Of a stretch of 63,063 nt of DNA, positions 59,367 through 63,063 are shown one piece after another; the first letter of the stretch is position 1, and each line of letters starts with the position of its first letter. The stretch lies in assembly GCA_902825945.1 (NCBI GenBank), contig CADECY010000041.1:1-63063 (forward strand). The letters run 5' to 3'. The notes below the pieces were generated by a model. That model was given only the letters and a program-made list of their open reading frames with translations. It did not search any database and was not told the DNA's origin. Origin of the DNA: an uncultured Acidobacteriota bacterium (lineage in GTDB: Bacteria > Acidobacteriota > Terriglobia > Bryobacterales > Bryobacteraceae). Position numbers and translations under genes: made by a program.

Positions 59367-60010
59367 GTGCCTACCGCCGAATTGTCCCATCGGGCCTGCG
59401 GCATCCTTGGCCAATTTTTGCGGTTGCGCTCGTTCTGGCCGTGGTGGGCTTCTGGCCAAGCTTCTTCGCAAGGTTATTGATGACGCCGGTTCCACATCAC
59501 GTGCATGGGTGGTCCGCAACTGTTTGGATAACCGTCCCGTGCTCCAGTACGCTCTGATACGGACCGGCCGGCGCGGACCGCACCGCCGGTCAATCGTGCT
59601 CGCGGTCATCGTGGCTGCAAGCGGAGTTTACGTGGTGCGGATGATGGCCTTCAGCAACATCACGAACTTCCGGCTTGCGAGCGTGAAGTTTCTCTGGCTC
59701 GACCTGACCGGTATCTGCCTGTTCTGTGCCTACGTGGCCGCAGCCGTTTCGGCGGCTCGACAGTCCTACATCTGTTGCCCTCGCTGGTTCCCGGCTTCGA
59801 CGCAGCCCTCTAGGCGTCGCTGGTTTTCCTTGAAGCCGCATGTGCCGTCATCATCTTCATGGAGTGCGTTCCGGCCGCGTTCGGTGGCCGATGCCAGCCT
59901 TGCTCGGCTACTACCTCGTGATGCACATCACGCTCACACCGCTGGCCACCAGTAAGGGTTTCCAGAGTTTCAGCGATTGGTTCGGAGCAGCGGGACGAGT
60001 AGGCACCTGA
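59367..60010 (+). pseudogene. decayed multi-spanning membrane protein gene
   Basis: Pieces of one membrane protein appear in different frames in the same order. From 59411: PIFAVALVLAVVGFWPSFFA and PVPHHVHGWSATVWI. Then LQYALIRTGRRGPHRRSIVL, AVIVAASGVYVVRMM and WLDLTGICLFCAYVAAAV in a second frame up to about 59770. Finally MPALLGYYLVMHITLTPLAT and SDWFGAAGRVGT end at 60008-60010. At least two frameshifts separate them. The pattern (FWPSFF, HHxHGW, several hydrophobic helices) resembles a family of small heme- or DUF2306-like membrane proteins, but I cannot name it firmly. The stretch 59128-59366 shows nothing recognisable. Confidence 0.65.
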
Positions 60011-60077
60011 GAGCGGACCTCGCGGAGTCCGCCGCAAGAATCGCGGCAGCGCGGCTCGTGGAACAATCGGAGAAGAC

Positions 60078-60692
60078 ATGCGAGAAGGGTTCACGAGAAA
60101 ACCGCGGCCGGACGCGCACGCAACGCCACTCAAGAACTACATCACGCCAGCCGGCCTGCAGCGGCTCAAGGACGAGCACCGGTTTCTGCTCACCCGGGAA
60201 CGCCCCGCCGTGACGGAAGTGGTGACGTGGGCGGCGAGCAACGGCGATCGCAGTGAAAACGCCGACTACCAGTACGGCAAGCGGCGGCTGCGCCAGATCG
60301 ATGGACGTCTCCGCTTTCTCGGCAAGCGAATCGAGGCGGCCGAAGTCGTCGATCCCGAAGCTCCGAGAAAGGGGCGGGCAGCGGAACGAGTCTTCTTCGG
60401 AGCGACCGTGCGCTACGAGAATGAAGAGGGGACGGAGCGCGTGGTCAGCATCGTGGGGATTGACGAGATCGATCTCGACCGAAATTACATCAGTTGGCTG
60501 TCGCCCTTGGGACGCGCGCTTCTGAATTCAACGGAGGGCGACCGCGTCGCACTCCACGCGCCGGGCGGTACCACCTGGCTGACGGTGTCGGAAGTTTGCT
60601 ACCAGCGCATTCCGATGGAGCCGTTCCAGGAGCCACCGGGAGCGGAGTCTTCGGCAAAGAGGACTGCCCAAAGAAGCGATCCGGCGCGATAG
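60078..60692 (+). CDS. greB: transcription elongation factor GreB
   Basis: A 204-residue GreA/GreB-family factor that stimulates transcript cleavage by stalled RNA polymerase. The coiled-coil N-terminus has YITPAGLQRLKDEHRFLLT and the tip ASNGDRSENADYQYGKRRLR with the acidic residues (Asp, Glu) that act at the polymerase active site. The C-terminal FKBP-like domain has VFFGATVRYENEEGTERVV, VGIDEIDLDRNYISWLSPLG and ALLNSTEGDRVALHAPGG. GDRSENADY with YGKRRLRQID favours GreB over GreA. Extensions at both ends (about 20 and 35 residues) lengthen it beyond the usual about 160. GGAG lies 5 nt before the ATG. Confidence 0.93.
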   Translation: MREGFTRKPRPDAHATPLKNYITPAGLQRLKDEHRFLLTRERPAVTEVVTWAASNGDRSENADYQYGKRRLRQIDGRLRFLGKRIEAAEVVDPEAPRKGRAAERVFFGATVRYENEEGTERVVSIVGIDEIDLDRNYISWLSPLGRALLNSTEGDRVALHAPGGTTWLTVSEVCYQRIPMEPFQEPPGAESSAKRTAQRSDPAR

Positions 60693-60732
60693 CGCCGGGA
60701 GCATGATCGCAGTCGCGCGGGCAGGAGCCGGG

Positions 60733-61320
60733 TCACGGCGAGGGACGAGTGTCCAGGGCGTCGAGCCGATACAGCCGATGCTCGCGAATGTAAGCCAGAA
60801 CCGGAGCGGGCACTTCGGCGGGCGAAGCGCCCGCGCGGATCTGCTCGCGGATCGCGGAAGACGAGGCATTCAGAGCGAGCGTGTCCAAGCGATGCACGCG
60901 GCAACCCGCCGGAATGTCATAGACGAAGCCGGGCCGCGAGACGACGATGAAGTCGACCATCAGGACCACTTCGCGCCAGCGGAACCAAGTTTCGATTTCG
61001 GCGAACGCGTCGGCGCCGATCAGGAAGAACCAGTCGTCGCGCGGATATTCGCGCCGCAGTTCCTCGATTGTGAGCACGGAATAGCTGCGCTCGCGCTTCT
61101 CCTCGATTCGCGAGGGAGCGAGCCAGGAATCGCCGGCGCAGGCGAGTTCCACCATGCGATAGCGATGTTCGAACGGAGTCCGGGTCGACTTGTGCGGAGG
61201 CGACGGGGCGGGGATCGTCAGCACCTGATCGAGCGAGAACTTCACCCGCGCCTCGCGCGCCACCTCGAGGTGGGCGTGGTGGACTGGATCGAACGTGCCG
61301 CCGAAGATCGCCCGCCGCAA
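60733..61320 (-). CDS. nadD: nicotinate-nucleotide adenylyltransferase
   Basis: About 195 residues from a TTG at 61320, five bases after the yraN stop; a GTG at 61362 would add a 14-residue tail not typical of the family. The nucleotidyltransferase motif is RRAIFGGTFDPVHHAHLEVA with HxxH, VLTIPAPSPPHKSTRTPFEHR follows, DDWFFLIGADAFAEIETWFRW is the family's middle signature, and NASSSAIREQIRAG is the ISSTxIR equivalent. It adenylates nicotinate mononucleotide in NAD synthesis. It is the third gene of a methyltransferase-yraN-nadD run on the minus strand. Confidence 0.92.
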   Translation of the reverse strand: MRRAIFGGTFDPVHHAHLEVAREARVKFSLDQVLTIPAPSPPHKSTRTPFEHRYRMVELACAGDSWLAPSRIEEKRERSYSVLTIEELRREYPRDDWFFLIGADAFAEIETWFRWREVVLMVDFIVVSRPGFVYDIPAGCRVHRLDTLALNASSSAIREQIRAGASPAEVPAPVLAYIREHRLYRLDALDTRPSP

Positions 61321-61325
61321 TTTCG

Positions 61326-61781
61326 CTATCGCACCGCCGCCAACGCTTCGGCGGGAGACCACGCGTCCGCGAAGTGCGTCACCTTTCTCTCGGGCTCGAA
61401 CACGACGCTCACCACGTCAAAGCGGACTGGCGTGTTCTCGTACTGGCTGTTGCGGCGGAATTCCTGGGAGGCGATCGCGATCTTGCGCCGCTTCTCGGGG
61501 GTGATCTGGCGGTCGGGCGCGCCGTAGTCCTCGTCCGTTCGCGATTTCACTTCGACGAACACGAGCGCCGAGGTCTTCTCGTCGAAGGCCACGATGTCGA
61601 CTTCGGCGTAGCCCGACTTCGTGCGCCAGTTGCGCGCGATCACGACGAGTCCTTGTTTCTGGAGGTAGCGATGCGCGAGATCTTCGGCGTCGCGTCCGAG
61701 TGCGTGATCCGGATCCATCGAACGGCGCCGGGCGCGCTGACGGATGGCATCCGACAGCAGCAGGAGAGGCTTGAAAAGCAT
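61326..61781 (-). CDS. yraN: YraN family (UPF0102) nuclease-fold protein
   Basis: A 151-residue protein with the UPF0102 signature GRDAEDLAHRYLQKQGLVVIARNW near 29-52, then GYAEVDIVAFDEKTSALVFVEVKSR (shown in part: EVDIVA, VFVEVKSR) at about 57-80 and PEKRRKIAIASQEF. Asp-Glu-x-Lys of the PD-(D/E)XK nuclease fold are in place. The family is thought to act on branched DNA or in recombination, but the role is not settled. The N-terminal 25 residues (MLFKPLLLLSDAIRQRARRR) are an extension. It starts 2 bp after the methyltransferase stop and ends 5 bp before nadD. Confidence 0.92.
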   Translation of the reverse strand: MLFKPLLLLSDAIRQRARRRSMDPDHALGRDAEDLAHRYLQKQGLVVIARNWRTKSGYAEVDIVAFDEKTSALVFVEVKSRTDEDYGAPDRQITPEKRRKIAIASQEFRRNSQYENTPVRFDVVSVVFEPERKVTHFADAWSPAEALAAVR

Positions 61782-61783
61782 CT

Positions 61784-62311
61784 TTACTTCACTATCTCAA
61801 ATTCGAACTCCATCACTTTGCCCCGCACCACGAAGCAGAGGTAGTGTTCCCAGAATTTGCGGAATCGCGGCACGCGATTCACCAGAAGTTCGAAGCCGAG
61901 GTAGCGCCACAGCGCGAGCAGCTTCACGCGCAGCGCGCGCTCGCGGAATCGCGCCTTCGAATAGTAGCCGAAGCCCGCGTTGTCCTCGCCGAAGTAGCGG
62001 AACGAGAACGTGTTCAGGTGGTGCTTGTGGGTGGGATCGCAGAAGGAGCTGAAGTCGGTGTAGTGCGGAGTCGCGATGAGAACGCGCGCGCCGGCGCGGC
62101 CCAGACGGTGAAACTCCTCCATCGCGCGGATCACGTCGGTGAGATGCTCGATCACGTGGATGACGCGGATCGAGTCGAACGAATCGTCGCGAAACGGGTA
62201 GGGGAAGCGGTCGAGGTCGGCGATCACGTCGGCTTTCGTCCCGGTGATGCGATCGATGCCGATCGAGCCCGGAAACTTGTTCACGCCGCAGCCGACATCC
62301 AGTGTGCTCAC
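61784..62311 (-). CDS. class I SAM-dependent methyltransferase
   Basis: A 175-residue protein beginning at GTG 62311 directly with motif I, STLDVGCGVNKFPGSIGIDR; no room exists for an earlier start because the divergent gene begins 26 bp away. Motif II/III equivalents are ADVIADLDRFPYPF, SFDSIRVIHVIEHLTDVIRA (methyltransferase 11 type) and GARVLIATPHYTDFSSF. AGGA lies 5 nt before the GTG. The acceptor is unknown; similar short enzymes modify sugars or small metabolites. First gene of a run with yraN and nadD. Confidence 0.86.
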   Translation of the reverse strand: MSTLDVGCGVNKFPGSIGIDRITGTKADVIADLDRFPYPFRDDSFDSIRVIHVIEHLTDVIRAMEEFHRLGRAGARVLIATPHYTDFSSFCDPTHKHHLNTFSFRYFGEDNAGFGYYSKARFRERALRVKLLALWRYLGFELLVNRVPRFRKFWEHYLCFVVRGKVMEFEFEIVK

Positions 62312-62336
62312 AGAGTCCTATTATTACAATGAGTGT

Positions 62337-63063
62337 ATGGGAACCCGGTGTATCGCGCTGCTTCCGGTGCTGGCCATTTCCGCGGTGGCCGCGCCAACCT
62401 ACACGAAAGACGTCGCGCCGATTCTGAACCGGAGCTGCGTCTCGTGTCACCGCGCCGGCGAGGGCGCCCCGATGGCGCTCACCTCGTACAAGGAAGTGCG
62501 GCCGTGGGCGAAGGCGATTCGCGAGGCCGTGACCACGACGAAGATGCCGCCATGGCTCGCCGATCCGTTGCATGGATCGTTCAAGAACGACCGCCGTTTG
62601 CCGGACGCCGAGAAGCGCACGATCGCCGATTGGGTTGCCGCGGGCGCTCCCGAGGGGGAGCCGTCGTTCCTGCCGGAACCGCCGAAGTTCACCGAAGGCT
62701 GGAACATCGGCAAGCCGGACAAGGTCTTCGATATCGGCACCGATTTCGAAGTCCCCGCGAGTGGAACGGTTGCGTACAAGTACTTCAAGGTGCCGAGCGG
62801 ATTCACCGAGGATACATGGGTGGAATCGGCCGAGATCCGGCCCGACAATCGTGGCGTCGTCCACCACGTGATCGTGTTCATGAATTCGCCCGATGGCAAG
62901 CGCGTGGGCGACGGGGGCGACCTGCTGATCGGATGGGCGCCGGGCGATCCGCCGATTCAACTCGAACCCGGCACCGCGCGGTTGATTCGCGCGGGCACGG
63001 TCTTCAACATCCAGATGCACTACACGCCCAGCGGCAAAGCTCTGACTGACATCACCACCATTG
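62337..63063 (+). CDS. CXXCH-containing copper type II (PHM-like) monooxygenase-fold protein, 3' partial
   Basis: The frame from ATG 62337 runs off the right edge with no stop. The signal-like start MGTRCIALLPVLAISAVAAP is followed by a small cytochrome-like domain, YTKDVAPILNRSCVSCHRAG (CVSCH at 34-38), with MPPWLAD near 76. The next part, VFDIGTDFEVPASGTVAYKYF, VVHHVIVFMNSP with His176-His177 and FNIQMHYTPSG with His228, matches the N-terminal domain of ascorbate-dependent copper monooxygenases, where HH and QxHY form the CuH site. The CuM site would lie beyond the window. Such fusions are common in Acidobacteria and Planctomycetes; the substrate is unknown. TACAAT at 62325-62330 ends 6 nt before the ATG. 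Confidence 0.85.
   Translation, partial: MGTRCIALLPVLAISAVAAPTYTKDVAPILNRSCVSCHRAGEGAPMALTSYKEVRPWAKAIREAVTTTKMPPWLADPLHGSFKNDRRLPDAEKRTIADWVAAGAPEGEPSFLPEPPKFTEGWNIGKPDKVFDIGTDFEVPASGTVAYKYFKVPSGFTEDTWVESAEIRPDNRGVVHHVIVFMNSPDGKRVGDGGDLLIGWAPGDPPIQLEPGTARLIRAGTVFNIQMHYTPSGKALTDITTI

Noticed and set aside
1..63063. CRISPR array, phage genes, integrase or insertion sequence
   Set aside because: No repeated spacer-like units, transposase motif or phage structural gene was found on either strand.

Overview
The window reads as a piece of a high-GC acidobacterial chromosome, most likely the Solibacter/Bryobacter lineage (Bryobacterales). The clues are a TIGR03435 soil-associated protein, an acidobacterial VWFA-related protein (TIGR03436 type), four large TonB-dependent receptors with N-terminal carboxypeptidase-regulatory domains, a DUF1549/DUF1553 plus DUF1501 pair, an SBBP-repeat protein, RNase J, and many exported cytochrome-like proteins. 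No rRNA, tRNA, CRISPR array, phage or insertion sequence is recognisable. The left edge cuts a DUF1549/DUF1553 gene. The right edge cuts a copper-monooxygenase-like gene.

Layout. 1-5.2 kb: DUF1549/DUF1553 and DUF1501 genes, then tandem Uma2 genes, the first frameshifted. 5.2-8.6 kb: an exported protein of unknown function coupled to a DUF3142 protein, and a divergent small DUF486 membrane protein. 8.6-13.9 kb: a TonB-dependent receptor and gamma-glutamyltransferase. 14-18.7 kb: one minus-strand operon for aromatic amino acids, trpF-trpB-trpA-chorismate mutase-aroF-tyrA, with 4-bp overlaps or gaps of a few bases. 18.9-28.2 kb: an arylsulfotransferase and an SBBP-repeat protein, an FkbM methyltransferase, RNase J, and a coupled FAD-linked oxidase.

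28.2-37.9 kb is the most striking block. Nine minus-strand genes, seven of eight junctions overlapping, run cytochrome c, PQQ-type dehydrogenase, DUF885 putative metallopeptidase, hydroxyproline-pathway deaminase, hydroxyproline 2-epimerase, a three-component FAD/[2Fe-2S] D-hydroxyproline dehydrogenase, and an APC permease. This looks like a route that releases or imports hydroxyproline, epimerises and oxidises it, and deaminates the product to 2-oxoglutarate semialdehyde. A Tat-exported enolase-superfamily protein is divergent to it, behind a near-consensus promoter.

39.5-47 kb: a TIGR03435 - TonB receptor - VWFA operon faces a GntR(YtrA-type) - slipin - small exported protein operon across a 91-bp region with a 20-bp inverted repeat. 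47.3-52.7 kb: a TonB receptor, a decayed DUF5615 toxin-like gene between two 18-bp direct repeats, an FMN-dependent hydroxyacid oxidase, and a CXXCH/helix-hairpin-helix protein. 52.9-59.1 kb: two sulfatases and a TonB receptor in probable operon order. 59.4-63.06 kb: a decayed membrane-protein gene, greB, a methyltransferase-yraN-nadD cluster, and the partial CXXCH/copper-monooxygenase-like gene.

Genes are packed tightly, with several tail-to-tail stop-codon overlaps. Many start codons have a TAnnnT hexamer 6-11 nt upstream, suggesting leaderless transcripts. All functional calls come from reading motifs in the translated sequence; no database search was run.
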